Shown here: positions 33,360 through 42,384 of the stretch, in pieces | Numbering within the stretch: position 1 is the stretch's first letter | Layout: the number at the start of each line of letters is the position of its first letter | Source of the DNA: Oxalobacteraceae bacterium UBA6018 | GTDB taxonomy: Bacteria > Pseudomonadota > Gammaproteobacteria > Burkholderiales > Burkholderiaceae_D | Assembly (NCBI GenBank): GCA_002428015.1 | Contig: DIZW01000111.1 | Coordinates: forward strand, 1 to 64,000 | Direction of reading: 5' to 3' | DNA: 64,000 nucleotides | Position numbers and translations under genes: made by a program | Notes under the pieces: generated by a model | The model's input: only the letters and a program-made list of their open reading frames with translations | What the model was told of the DNA's origin: nothing | Database searches by the model: none

Positions 33360-33670
33360 GGCCGATGCTCCAGGCGGAACTCGGTGATCGCCTGCAGCAG
33401 CTGGGCGGCGAGCGGATCGTCGCCGGCGTGGCGGAACACCAGGGCCAGGCGCGCGCGGATGCGCTCGGCCGCGGCCGCGTCCTCGGCGCTGTCGGCGCTA
33501 TCGTCCTCCACCTGCAGCTGCTCGATGCCGCGGCGGCGCAGGGCCGTCAGCAGGCTGTCGGTCAAGGCCGCGCCCTTGGGCAGCAGCACCCCGCCGCGCC
33601 CGTCCGCCACCGGCGCGCCCAGCGTCATGCCGGCGCTGGCGTCGTCCATATCGATCGTTCTGTTTTTCAT
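33356..33670 (-). CDS. Small protein of the signalling operon, HD-GYP N-terminal-like
   Basis: A 104-residue protein. GMTLGAPVADGRGGVLLPKG followed by ALTDSLLTALRRRGIEQLQV is like the short domain often found in front of HD-GYP and HDOD regulators. The C-terminal half is helical. It sits between the GspE-like fusion gene and the HDOD gene and overlaps the latter by 4 bases, so co-production is likely. No enzymatic motif is seen. Confidence 0.65.
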   Translation of the reverse strand: MKNRTIDMDDASAGMTLGAPVADGRGGVLLPKGAALTDSLLTALRRRGIEQLQVEDDSADSAEDAAAAERIRARLALVFRHAGDDPLAAQLLQAITEFRLEHRP

Positions 33671-33682
33671 ATTGTCCTCACA

Positions 33683-35908
33683 TTATTCGGGACCGAGCAC
33701 GCGGTAGACTTCTTCCAGGGTCGTCATGCCGTCCTCGACCTTGGCGAAACCGTCGTCGCGCAGCGTCAGAAAGCCGCCCTTGCGCGCGTACTCGGTAATA
33801 TCGGTGACCGGGGCGCGGGTGGCGATCAGGTGGCGCATGGCCGTGTCGGGCAACAGCACCTCGTACAGGCCGAGCCGCCCCTTGTAGCCGGAGCCGTGGC
33901 AGGCCACGCAGCCGGTGCCGCGCCAGGCCGCGCGCACGCCGTTGGCGAAATGGCTGCCCAGGCGCGCCAGCAGGTCCGGGTCCGGCACGACCGGCGCGCG
34001 GCAGCCGGCGCAGATCTTGCGCACCAGGCGCTGGGCGATGATCGCCTCGAGCGCGGTGGCCACCACGAACGGGTTCAGGCCCAGGTCGTACAGGCGCGAG
34101 ATGGTGGCGATGGCCGAATTGGTGTGCAGGGTGGAAAACACCTGGTGCCCGGTCAGGGCCGCGTGGAAGGCCACCTCGGCCGTCTCGACGTCGCGGATCT
34201 CGCCCACCAGCAGCACGTCCGGGTCCTGGCGCAGGATGGCGCGCAGGATCAGCGGAAAGGTCAGGCCGATCTTCTCGCGCACCACCACCTGGCCGGCCGC
34301 GTCCAGGTAGTACTCGACCGGGTCCTCGATGGTGATGTAGTTCTTCTCCGAGGTCGCGTTGTTCTGCAACAGGCTGTACAGCGTGGTGGTCTTGCCGCTG
34401 CCGGTGGGGCCGGTGGCCAGGATGATCCCCTGCGGCTTGTCGCAGGCGTGGCGGATGCGCTTGAGGTCGGGCGCCGAGTAGCCCAGCGCCTGCAGGCTCA
34501 GCACGGCCGAGTTGCGGTCCAGGATGCGCATCACGATCTTCTCGCCGTTGATCGTGGGCAGGGTCGAAATGCGCAGGTCCACCACCCGGCTCGGCGTCTT
34601 CACGGCCAGCCGGCCATCCTGCGGGCGGCGCCTTTCGGAGATGTCGAGCTCGGCCATGACCTTGATGCGCGAAACGATGGACTGGTGCATCTGGTGCGGA
34701 ATCTGCATCTTGTCCACCAGCACGCCGTCTATGCGCAGGCGCACCATCACATGCTTGGCGCGCGGCTGGATGTGGATGTCGGAGGCGCCCAGGCGGATCG
34801 CCTCGAGCAGCACCGAGTTGACCAGGCGGATGGCCGGGGGCTCGTCGGTGCCGGCCAGCAGCTGGTCGAGCGACTCGACCTCCTCGTCGCTTTCGATGAC
34901 GATCTCGATGCCCTCGTAGGGATCGGCCGCGCCGTAGTGCGACTCGAGCATCGCCACGCCCTCGGCGCCGAGCTGGTAGACCTGGGCCATGCGCGCCTGC
35001 AGCTGGGCGATGGGCGCGAGCACCTGGACGATTTCCAGGCCGGTGACGAAGCGCAGCTCCTTGTTCAGGATCGCGTCGAGCGGGTCGGCCATGGCCAGGG
35101 TCAGGCGCCGCCCCTCGGTGCGCAGGGGCAGGATCAGGTGGCGCTGGCACAGGCGCGCCGGCACCAGCGCCGCCACCGCCGGGTCGATCTCGATCTCGTC
35201 GAGCGTGACCTGCTGCAGCATCAGCTCCTCGGCCAGCAGCTTGTGGATGGCCTGCTCGGTGGCCCAGCCGCGGTTGACGATGATCACGATGGCCGGCTCG
35301 GCGCGCGCCTGCTGCTGTAGGCGCACCAGCTCCTGCACCTGGGCCACGCTGAGCAGGCCGCGCTTGTTCAGGGTCAGCGCCAGCTGGCTGCGGTTGCCGT
35401 CCGAGAAACGCGCCAGCTGCTCGCGCTCGCGGGTCTGCTCGGCGTTGCCGCGCTCGACGCTCTTGTGCTTGCGCGCCGCCTCGTGCTGGGCCAGGGCCAG
35501 CGCCACCGTCACGCGCAGGTCCTCGTCGTTCCACGGCTTGAGAATGAATTTGTAGACGGCCCCGGTCTTCATGGCGCTCACCACCGCGTTGACGTCGGCA
35601 TGCCCGGTGAGCATGATGCGGATCATGTCCGGCTGCAGCGCGCGGGCTTGCTTGAGCAGTTCGCCGCCGTTCATCCCCGGCATCATGTAATCGGTGATCA
35701 TCAGCTCGAAGCTGCCCTTGCGCAGCGCCTCGAGCGCGTCGGCCGGGGTGGTGCAGGTGACGACCTCGTAGGCCTCGCGATGGAACACCCGGCGCAGCGC
35801 GGCCACCACGTTGGGCTCGTCGTCGACCATCAGCAGCCGGTACTGCCGCGGCTTGGCCGCGCCGGCGTCCGGCTCCTCTCCTCCGGTGAACAGATGGGCG
35901 TAGCTCAT
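33683..35908 (-). CDS. Receiver-GspE/PilB-like secretion ATPase fusion
   Basis: A 741-residue fusion. Residues 24-140 are a receiver (Asp73 in MITDYMMPGMNG, Lys in FILKPW). Residues about 170-300 look like a GspE-N/MshEN domain (LTLNKRGLLSVAQVQELV), a fold that can bind cyclic-di-GMP. The ATPase follows: Walker A GPTGSGKTTT at 500-509, the ASP box around EDPVEYYLDAAGQ, Walker B-like DVLLVGEIRDVETAEVA, His box TGHQVFSTLHTN, and a Cys cluster (CAGC...CVACHGSGYKG). No pilin, secretin or platform gene is close by. Either it powers a type IV pilus encoded elsewhere or it is a phospho-controlled signalling ATPase. Confidence 0.88.
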   Translation of the reverse strand: MSYAHLFTGGEEPDAGAAKPRQYRLLMVDDEPNVVAALRRVFHREAYEVVTCTTPADALEALRKGSFELMITDYMMPGMNGGELLKQARALQPDMIRIMLTGHADVNAVVSAMKTGAVYKFILKPWNDEDLRVTVALALAQHEAARKHKSVERGNAEQTREREQLARFSDGNRSQLALTLNKRGLLSVAQVQELVRLQQQARAEPAIVIIVNRGWATEQAIHKLLAEELMLQQVTLDEIEIDPAVAALVPARLCQRHLILPLRTEGRRLTLAMADPLDAILNKELRFVTGLEIVQVLAPIAQLQARMAQVYQLGAEGVAMLESHYGAADPYEGIEIVIESDEEVESLDQLLAGTDEPPAIRLVNSVLLEAIRLGASDIHIQPRAKHVMVRLRIDGVLVDKMQIPHQMHQSIVSRIKVMAELDISERRRPQDGRLAVKTPSRVVDLRISTLPTINGEKIVMRILDRNSAVLSLQALGYSAPDLKRIRHACDKPQGIILATGPTGSGKTTTLYSLLQNNATSEKNYITIEDPVEYYLDAAGQVVVREKIGLTFPLILRAILRQDPDVLLVGEIRDVETAEVAFHAALTGHQVFSTLHTNSAIATISRLYDLGLNPFVVATALEAIIAQRLVRKICAGCRAPVVPDPDLLARLGSHFANGVRAAWRGTGCVACHGSGYKGRLGLYEVLLPDTAMRHLIATRAPVTDITEYARKGGFLTLRDDGFAKVEDGMTTLEEVYRVLGPE

Positions 35909-37128
35909 GCCGCCCCCCCGCCCAGCGCGATGGAGAGCACCGCCCGGGTGCCGCTCGGGCGCACCGCTTCGAGCGCGACGCGCCCGCCGTGGGCGCTGGC
36001 GATGTCATGGCACAGGGTGAGCCCGAGGCCGGTGCCCTGGCCCACGTCGCGAGTGGTGAAAAATGGGTCGAAGGCGCGCGCGCGCACGGCCTCGGTCATG
36101 CCGCAACCATTGTCCTGCACCGCGATGCAGACGTGGCCGGGCAGGCGCACGGTCGCCACCAGGATGGTGCCGCCGGCGGGCAGCGCGCGGCGCGCATTGT
36201 CGAGCAGGGCGAACAAGGCTTGCTTGATGGCGCCCGCCTCGCACTCGACCAGGGGCAGGGGCGCCAGCGCCAGTTCGAGCTTCACGCTGGCCGGCAGCTG
36301 GTCGGCCAGCAGCTCGGCCGCGGTGCGTACCAGTTCGTTCAAATCGGCGCGTGCGCGCGTCGCCGCGTCGATCGCCGCGAAGGCCTTCAGGTGGGTAACG
36401 ATGCGCGCCACCCGCTCGGCGCCGTCGACCGACTCGCGCAGCAGATTGTTAAAGTCGGCCAGCACGAACGGCAGGTCGTACTCGGCGGCCAGCGCTTGCG
36501 CGCGGGCCCTGTCCTCGCCCGCGGCCAGCACCTTGCTGAGCAGCTCCACGTACTGGAAGGCGGTCTGCAAGTTGCTGCGGATGAAGCCGATCGGATTGTT
36601 CACCTCGTGCGCCACCCCCGCGGCCAGGGTGCCCACGGCCGCCATCCGGGCCGACGCGAACAGCTGGCGCTCGCGCCGCCCGATCGCCGCGACCTGCTCG
36701 GCGACCTGGCATTCCAGGCTGGCGGCCAGGGCGCGGTAGCGCGCCTCCGACGCCGTCAGCGCCGCATGGCTCGCTTGCAGGCTGCGGAAATCGTCTTCGA
36801 CCGTGTCGGCGTGCAGGCGCGCCGCCATCCGGTAGCGCCAGGCGCTGCCCAGGGTCAGCTCGAGCCAGCGCGCGGCCATGCCGAGCGCCTCGGGCGCGGC
36901 CGGCGCACGCAGCGTGCCGAGCACCTCGAAATCGAGGCTGAGCGGCTCGGCGCCCTCCTCCGGATGGGGTTCGGGCGCACCCATCAGGCTGGCCCCGTCG
37001 ACGCCGGCGACACGCCAGCGCGGACCGAGCGCGCGTCCCAGCACCGCGTCCAGGCGGGCGCGCGGCAGCGCCGGCAACAGCGTCGCCAGGTCCGGTTCGT
37101 CGTCCACGGCGCTGGCGGCCCCGTTCAT
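35905..37128 (-). CDS. Cytoplasmic histidine kinase with N-terminal sensory region
   Basis: A 407-residue kinase; the ATG at 37128 overlaps the GTPase gene by 4 bases. Residues 1-110 form an unrecognised N-terminal region, followed by a coiled coil (110-165), then the H-box GVAHEVNNPIGF, an N-box-like FALLDNARRALP, G1 VQDNGCGM, F box FDPFFTTRD and G2 GQGTGLGLTLCHDI. It is like the second kinase in the operon (31474-32505). It probably phosphorylates the receiver of the GspE-like fusion encoded next. Confidence 0.88.
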   Translation of the reverse strand: MNGAASAVDDEPDLATLLPALPRARLDAVLGRALGPRWRVAGVDGASLMGAPEPHPEEGAEPLSLDFEVLGTLRAPAAPEALGMAARWLELTLGSAWRYRMAARLHADTVEDDFRSLQASHAALTASEARYRALAASLECQVAEQVAAIGRRERQLFASARMAAVGTLAAGVAHEVNNPIGFIRSNLQTAFQYVELLSKVLAAGEDRARAQALAAEYDLPFVLADFNNLLRESVDGAERVARIVTHLKAFAAIDAATRARADLNELVRTAAELLADQLPASVKLELALAPLPLVECEAGAIKQALFALLDNARRALPAGGTILVATVRLPGHVCIAVQDNGCGMTEAVRARAFDPFFTTRDVGQGTGLGLTLCHDIASAHGGRVALEAVRPSGTRAVLSIALGGGAA

Positions 37129-37775
37129 GGCCGGCCCCCGGCGGCGCTGACGAAGGCCGCGCGTTCGAGCCCGTGGGTGGCGCCCAGCGCGAACTGGGTG
37201 TCGAGCTCCGCGTACACCAGGCCGACCAGGGTGCTGAAGGTCTCGACCACGCCGCGCCCTTCGAGCGCGCTGGCCAGTTGCAGCGGCCAGGGCGTGCCGC
37301 CCCAGCGCCGTGCGATCTCCTGCTCGCTGAGGATGTCGGGCAGGTCGCGCTTGTTGAACTGCACCACCAGCGGCAGGCGCTCGGGACGCATCCCCAGCTG
37401 TGCCACGTTGGTGAGCAGGTTGTCGAACGAGGCGCCGTTGTTGACCGACTGGGCGCACTGGGAATCGGCCACGAAGATCACGCCGTCGGCGCGCGAGAGC
37501 ACGTTCTTGCGCACGGCGTCGTGCACCACCTGTCCCGGCACCGTGTAGATCTTGAACTTGACCAGCAGGCCGGACGGCGCCACGAAGCCCACCGGCAGCA
37601 GGTCGAAAAACAGGGTGCGGTCGCCTTCGGTATCGAGCGTCATCATGTCGCCGATCAGCCCGGGGGCGAGCAGGTCGTGCAGACGCACCAGGTTGGTCGT
37701 CTTGCCGGCCAGGGCCGGGCCGTAATAGACCAGCTTGATGGTCAAGCGATTGCGTTCGGGATGATAGTCAGCCAT
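37125..37775 (-). CDS. MglA-like small GTPase
   Basis: A 216-residue Ras-like GTPase; the start at 37775 (MADYHPERNRL) follows the family. P-loop GPALAGKTTNL at 19-29, TVPGQ in place of the usual DxxG Walker B, as in MglA, and NKRD for guanine recognition. MglA proteins set cell polarity and steer type IV pili and gliding in Myxococcus and others. No MglB/roadblock partner gene is adjacent. First gene of the eight-gene operon. Confidence 0.88.
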   Translation of the reverse strand: MADYHPERNRLTIKLVYYGPALAGKTTNLVRLHDLLAPGLIGDMMTLDTEGDRTLFFDLLPVGFVAPSGLLVKFKIYTVPGQVVHDAVRKNVLSRADGVIFVADSQCAQSVNNGASFDNLLTNVAQLGMRPERLPLVVQFNKRDLPDILSEQEIARRWGGTPWPLQLASALEGRGVVETFSTLVGLVYAELDTQFALGATHGLERAAFVSAAGGRP

Positions 37776-37811
37776 CGAACACGTCCTCCGACGCATGTGC
37801 CAGCGCCCGCG

Positions 37812-37828
37812 CAAGGGCGGCGCCCTTG
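37812..37828. other. Leader hairpin upstream of the GTPase operon
   Basis: caagggcg and cgcccttg flank a single g, a perfect 17-base palindrome 37 bases upstream of the MglA-like start. It could be a leader RNA hairpin or an operator. The remainder of 37776-38147 shows no gene: short frames there lack any family resemblance. Confidence 0.3.
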
Positions 37829-37890
37829 TGGCATTGATGGCCGCGGCGCGGGAATCCGATCACATTCATTACTTTACCTGGGCAGCAAGG

Positions 37891-37915
37891 AAAAAAGCCG
37901 GACAACGGGTCCGGG
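37891..37915 (-). terminator. Intrinsic terminator between LuxR gene and GTPase operon
   Basis: Read leftward: ccggac, 5-base loop, gtccgg, then CTTTTTT. This is a good rho-independent terminator for the PAS-LuxR gene and separates it from the signalling operon. Confidence 0.65.
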
Positions 37916-38147
37916 AATACCTGCCATGCTAGGCTAGTATTGGCTTGATTTGTGTCAAGAAATCGGCATTACGGAACGTCAACACATGCGGCCGGCACAG
38001 GGCGCGCCGCCTGTGACAACACCCAAGCTATTGATTACACAGAAAGATTGCCAGCTTTGGCTCCGCGGGTTGCGCGCCACAAGGAAATTTTACAATCTGA
38101 ATGTCGTAAATTCTATGACACTATTGTTGCCGCAAGACAACGTCTAC

Positions 38148-38873
38148 TCAGTTTGCCAAACCATGCATGACCGCGTAGCGAATCAGGGCGGCGTTTGAGG
38201 CCAGCCCCATTTTGCGGAAAATCCGGGCGCGATAAGTGTTAACCGAGCTGACGCTAATCTCGAGCCGGGCCGCGACCTGCTTGATCTGGCAACCGCTGCC
38301 GATCAGGCTCGCCACCTCGCGTTCGCGCGCGGTCAGGCCTTCGTGCGCGAGCTGCACCGCGGGACCGGCCGTGACCGGCATGGCGGACAGGCGGCGTGCC
38401 CGCGAGGGCTTCACGGTGGTTTCCAGCACGGACACCAGCACGCCGCCGCTGCCGTCGCGTCCAGCGCCGACCGGGCAGCACGAGAAAGTGAAGCTGGCGT
38501 CTTGCACAATGCCGCCGCGGCGCACCGCCAGCGCCACATCGTCGCGGCGCCCCGGCGCGCCGGCACGGCGCAAGGTATGCACCAGAGGCCCGAGCACTGG
38601 CCAGGCTTGCCGCCACACCTCGGCCGCCGGACGCCCGACGGTCGCCATGTGCTCATCGCCAAACAGCGCGCAGGCCGGGCCGTTGGCGATGTACGCGAAG
38701 CGCGCACCGCACAGCAGCACCATCGGGAACGGCGAGCGCAGGCACAGGTCCAGCGCCGCCAGCATGGCCGCGCTCCAGGTGCCGACCGCCCCCAGCCCGG
38801 CCGCGTCCCAGTTGGCCGCGCGGACCGCGTCGGCCACCGGCCCGGCGCCAGCGAAAACATCGCGGTTGATCAT
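38148..38873 (-). CDS. PAS-LuxR transcriptional regulator
   Basis: About 241 residues; the start at 38873 (MINRDVFAGAG) or 38882 is preferred over 38924. Residues about 20-130 are PAS-like, similar to sensor domains of blue-light/PAS kinases (AANWDAAGLGAVGTWSAAML, SPFPMVLLCGARFAYIANG, GRPAAEVWRQAWPVLGPLV). The C-terminal 65 residues are a LuxR-type HTH (LTAREREVASLIGSGCQIKQ). No partner kinase is next to it, so the signal is unknown. Confidence 0.8.
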   Translation of the reverse strand: MINRDVFAGAGPVADAVRAANWDAAGLGAVGTWSAAMLAALDLCLRSPFPMVLLCGARFAYIANGPACALFGDEHMATVGRPAAEVWRQAWPVLGPLVHTLRRAGAPGRRDDVALAVRRGGIVQDASFTFSCCPVGAGRDGSGGVLVSVLETTVKPSRARRLSAMPVTAGPAVQLAHEGLTAREREVASLIGSGCQIKQVAARLEISVSSVNTYRARIFRKMGLASNAALIRYAVMHGLAN

Positions 38874-38985
38874 CAAGCCCATGGACAACAGTGTCCGCCA
38901 TCGAGAGTTCCCAATGACGCACACTATACGCCCGCGCCGGCCGCCACGCCAGGCACAGCATGCGCACCTGACGGCTCGGTACCGG

Positions 38986-39096
38986 TCAGGCGCCGTGCAG
39001 GCGCTTCATCATGCCCAGGAAATCGAAGGTGTGGGCCAGTGCCAGCAGTCCTACCAGAACGGCCACGCCGAGCGCGATCGCGATATGCTTTTTCAT
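38986..39096 (-). CDS. 36-residue single-helix membrane peptide
   Basis: The ATG at 39096 follows an aaaggaac ribosome site, 10 bases after the ABC permease stop. It encodes Met-Lys-Lys-His, a 17-residue hydrophobic helix (IAIALGVAVLVGLLALA), and a short soluble tail ending MMKRLHGA. It is the third gene of the leftward exporter operon. A small transporter-associated peptide is a reasonable guess; no homologue is recalled. Confidence 0.6.
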   Translation of the reverse strand: MKKHIAIALGVAVLVGLLALAHTFDFLGMMKRLHGA

Positions 39097-39106
39097 GTTG
39101 TTCCTT

Positions 39107-41521
39107 TCAGATGGTATTGAGAGCTTCCCGTATCGTCAGGCGCGCGGCGCGCGCGGCCGGATAGGCGCTGGCGAGCGCCGCGCCGGCCACGATGGCCAGC
39201 AGCCACGCGGCGATCGCGCCCCACGACACGGAAAGAGGGAGTGGAAAACGAAATGCCAGGCGGCCGAGCATCCGGCCCAGCGCGCCCGACAAGGGCAGCG
39301 CCAGGACCAGCGCCAGCGCCCAGCTCATCACGCCGATCAGGACGCCCTCCCCGATCACGTTACGCAGCACCATGGCCGACGTGGCGCCGATGGTGCGCAT
39401 GACGCCGAACTCGCGCGTGCGTTCGAACACGCTGGTGCCCATGGCCGCCGTCAGCCCGAGCGCGCCCACCGCGGCCATCAGCGCGGCCATCGCCAGCAAG
39501 GCCGCGATCAGGATGTAGACGTGGCCGCTGAGGGCGTCGGACAGGCGCGCCTCCGACATCTCCAGCTTGGTGTTCACGCAGGCGCGCGCCAGGGCCGCAC
39601 GCACCGCGGCCGCACCGGCCGCCACCGCCGCCGGGTCGTGGCGCTCGAACACGATGCGCAGCCCGTTGAGCTGGCCGTCCACGCCAAGCGCGTCGGCGAA
39701 ACCGCGCGGCGTGGTGTAGGCCGACGCCGGCGTGATGATCTCGCGCGCGATGCCGACCACGGTGAACGCGGTCAGCCGTCCGTGCACATTGAGCGTGACG
39801 GGGCGCCCCAGGGCCGCCTGCGGGAACAGCGCCAGCGCCATATGGTTGAGCACCACTGCGTCGGTGTCGTCGGCCCGCAGCCAGCGCCCCGCGAGCAGGG
39901 TGAGCTTGACCATGGCGCTGTCCGGCGGCACCGAGCGCAGGGTAAAGCTGCCATGGCCGCCGTCGGGATAGGTGCGCGCGATCTCCAGGCCGTCGGCGCG
40001 CCCGACCGCCACCGCCGCCGTGTTCCACGGTTCCGCCCTGCGCACGCCCGGCACCGCCGCGACCACCGCCAGCACCTGGCGCTGCGGCGCGGCGTCGGCC
40101 AGGCGCAGTTCCAGGTCGTGGCGCCTGTCGGCCGCCGCGTCGGCCAGGCTCTGCTGCCAGGCCGACTTGACGTTCAAGCTGGTCAGGAACATGGCCCCGG
40201 CCGCCGCCAGCAGCGCCAGCGTCAGCGCCAGCCGTGCGGGGCGGCGGAAGGTGTTGCGCAGCGCCAGGGCCAGGCTGCGGTCCAGGCCGCGCACGCGCGC
40301 CAGCAGCGTCTGCGCGCGGCCGGCGCCGGCGCCGTGGCGGCGCACGCCGAATTCGCCGATGGCCTGGCGCACCGTCAGGGCGCTCGCGCGCCGGATCGGC
40401 AGCGCCGCCGCCGCCAGCGGCAGCAGCAGGCCTGCGCCGACCTGCACGGCGACCGCCCAGGCCGGAATGGCCCGGCTGTACAAGGTCAGGTTGAGCAGCT
40501 CGGCGATGGCGCCGGCGAAGCCGCGCGCGGCCGCCATCCCGGCCGGCACGCCGATCAACAGCGCGGCCACGCCGATCGCCGCCACCAGCGCCAGGTACAG
40601 GGACGCGATCTGCGACGAGCGCGCGCCGATCGCCTTCATCACCCCGATCTGGCGCGTCTGCTGGGCCAGCATGGCTCCGATCAGCGTGGCCGCCAACACC
40701 GCGCTCAGCGCCAGCGCCATCGCGCTGAACACCAGCAGCATCACCAGGATCGCCGTCATCTGGGTCTGGTGCGGATGCATGCGCGGCGGCGGAATCCGGA
40801 TCTCGCCGGGCGCGTAGCCCTGCCGCCTGAGCGCGGCGGCGATCGGCGCCACGGCGCGCTCGATGGCCGCGGCGTCGAGCCCGGGATCGGTGAAGCCGAG
40901 CTTGAGCAGCTGGGCGCCGCCCTCGCCGCCCAGCGTGGCCGCCGTGGCCGGCGTGATGTAGCCGTACACGGTCTGCTCCTGCCAGGCCGGCGCCAGACCG
41001 GCGTCGTGCACCAGGCCGGAGATCACCAGGCGCGCACGCCGTCCCCGCGGCGCCGTCACCTGCAGCGCCACGCCGACCTGGGCGCGCGTGAGCGGCAGCG
41101 CGCTGCGCTCGAGCAGCACGGCGCCGTCGGGCGGCGGCCAGGCGCCCTGCTCGGGCAGGAAGCGGTTCAGGCGCGCCGCCTTGAAGTCGGGCACCACGAA
41201 CAGCAGCATCGGCAGCGCCACGTCCCGGCTGACCTGGACCCGCGCCAGCAGGCGCGCGCCGCCCTCGGCCTCGGCCACCCCGGGCCAGCGCCGCAGCATG
41301 GCCAGCAGCGCGTCGTCGACGCGGTCGACCTCGATCAGCGCCGCGGCCGGGTGGGTACCCAGGTAGTTGCGGCCGATCTCGCGCGTGAGGATGGTGTAGG
41401 CGCCCAGCACGGTCGCGATGGCGAAGCTGCCGATGGCCAGCGCGGCCACCATCATCGCGACGCGTCCGCGCGTGCCGCGCAGGTCGCCGAGCAGCTTGCG
41501 CCAGCGTGGCGTGAGCCTCAT
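39107..41521 (-). CDS. ABC transporter permease with two FtsX domains
   Basis: An 804-residue membrane protein. A first transmembrane helix is near 25-45; FtsX-type helical domains lie in the middle (MTAILVMLLVFSAMALALSA) and at the C-terminus (YILIAALLAMAALMAAVGAL), with large periplasmic segments between. This is the type VII ABC layout (MacB/LolCDE-like), which works on periplasmic or membrane substrates. It overlaps the ATPase gene by 4 bases. Controlled presumably by the divergent TetR regulator. Confidence 0.87.
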   Translation of the reverse strand: MRLTPRWRKLLGDLRGTRGRVAMMVAALAIGSFAIATVLGAYTILTREIGRNYLGTHPAAALIEVDRVDDALLAMLRRWPGVAEAEGGARLLARVQVSRDVALPMLLFVVPDFKAARLNRFLPEQGAWPPPDGAVLLERSALPLTRAQVGVALQVTAPRGRRARLVISGLVHDAGLAPAWQEQTVYGYITPATAATLGGEGGAQLLKLGFTDPGLDAAAIERAVAPIAAALRRQGYAPGEIRIPPPRMHPHQTQMTAILVMLLVFSAMALALSAVLAATLIGAMLAQQTRQIGVMKAIGARSSQIASLYLALVAAIGVAALLIGVPAGMAAARGFAGAIAELLNLTLYSRAIPAWAVAVQVGAGLLLPLAAAALPIRRASALTVRQAIGEFGVRRHGAGAGRAQTLLARVRGLDRSLALALRNTFRRPARLALTLALLAAAGAMFLTSLNVKSAWQQSLADAAADRRHDLELRLADAAPQRQVLAVVAAVPGVRRAEPWNTAAVAVGRADGLEIARTYPDGGHGSFTLRSVPPDSAMVKLTLLAGRWLRADDTDAVVLNHMALALFPQAALGRPVTLNVHGRLTAFTVVGIAREIITPASAYTTPRGFADALGVDGQLNGLRIVFERHDPAAVAAGAAAVRAALARACVNTKLEMSEARLSDALSGHVYILIAALLAMAALMAAVGALGLTAAMGTSVFERTREFGVMRTIGATSAMVLRNVIGEGVLIGVMSWALALVLALPLSGALGRMLGRLAFRFPLPLSVSWGAIAAWLLAIVAGAALASAYPAARAARLTIREALNTI

Positions 41522-42234
41522 GCGACCGCCCGCGTTTCGCCCACCACCGCGCCGTCGGCCAGCGTGACGGTGCGCGTGAAGTAGTGGCTCAGCTCGCGCT
41601 CATGCGTCACCATCACCACCGTCTTGCCTTCCTTGGCCAGCGCGGCGAACAGGCGCATCACGTCGTCCGAGGTGCCCGAATCGAGGTTCCCGGTCGGCTC
41701 GTCGGCCACCAGGATGGGGGGATCGTTGGCCAGCGCGCGGGCGATGGCGGCGCGCTGCTGCTGGCCGCCGGACAGGTCGGCCGGCAATTTGTCGGCCTGC
41801 TCCGCGATGTCGAGCTTGGCCAGCAGGGCCAGCGCGCGCGCGCGCCGCGCGGCGCCCGGATACGTATGACAGAAATCCATCGGCAGCATCACGTTCTCGG
41901 CCACCGTCAAGGTCGGCAGCAGCTGGAAGAACTGGAAGATCACGCCGATCTGCCTGCCGCGCCAGCGCGCCAGTTGCTCCTGGTCGAGCGCGTGCACGGC
42001 CGTGCCGGCGACCTCGATGCGTCCCGAGGACGGCGTGTCTATCCCGCACAACATGTTGATCAGGGTGGATTTGCCGCTGCCGGACTTGCCGACGACGGCG
42101 ACGAACTCGCCGCGCCGCACGCTCAGGCTGACATCGCGCAGCGCATCGAAGCTGGCGCCGGCGCTGGCGTAGCGCTTGCACACGCCGGACATGGAAATGA
42201 GCGGCGAGGCCGGCCCCGGGATGGATGTTTTCAT
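41518..42234 (-). CDS. ABC transporter ATP-binding protein (LolD/MacB-type)
   Basis: A 238-residue ATPase: Walker A GKSGSGKST, Q-loop, signature LSGGQQQRAAIARAL, Walker B ILVADEPTGNLDSGT and H-loop VMVTHERELSHY. It pairs with the FtsX-type permease encoded next. Its ribosome site aggag lies within the palindromic operator at 42241-42295, so the regulator would block both transcription and access to the start. Confidence 0.92.
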   Translation of the reverse strand: MKTSIPGPASPLISMSGVCKRYASAGASFDALRDVSLSVRRGEFVAVVGKSGSGKSTLINMLCGIDTPSSGRIEVAGTAVHALDQEQLARWRGRQIGVIFQFFQLLPTLTVAENVMLPMDFCHTYPGAARRARALALLAKLDIAEQADKLPADLSGGQQQRAAIARALANDPPILVADEPTGNLDSGTSDDVMRLFAALAKEGKTVVMVTHERELSHYFTRTVTLADGAVVGETRAVA

Positions 42235-42240
42235 GCGAAA

Positions 42241-42295
42241 CTCCTAGTTTTCGAAACAGGTGTTCGATACCGAACAAGATGTTCGATACTAGGAG
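42241..42295. promoter_or_regulatory. Nested palindromic operator between exporter and tetR
   Basis: Outer arms ctcctagt (42241-42248) and actaggag (42288-42295); inner perfect palindrome tgttcgataccgaaca (42261-42276); further half-sites tcgaaaca (42251-42258) and tgttcgatac (42280-42289). Typical for a TetR regulator acting on a divergent gene pair. Confidence 0.65.
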
Positions 42296-42384
42296 GCGGC
42301 GGCGTCCACGGTCAACGGACGGCGCCGGCGCGAATGTATGAAAGCGAACAAAAGCGGTCGGCGTGTACGACTCGAGGAGCTGAA

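Noticed and set aside
33365..35320. A 651-codon rightward open frame
   Set aside because: Antisense to the receiver-GspE fusion; His/Gln/Arg-rich without motifs.
33683..35908. A type II secretion or type IV pilus locus
   Set aside because: Only the ATPase is present; no pseudopilin, secretin, inner-membrane platform or prepilin peptidase gene is in the neighbourhood.
37930..38198. Two frames of 72-82 codons before the LuxR gene
   Set aside because: They overlap each other in different frames, lack ribosome sites and family resemblance, and lie in a likely regulatory region.
39011..41584. An 857-codon rightward open frame
   Set aside because: Arg/Gln/His-rich shadow of the FtsX-type permease gene; no signal, no motif.
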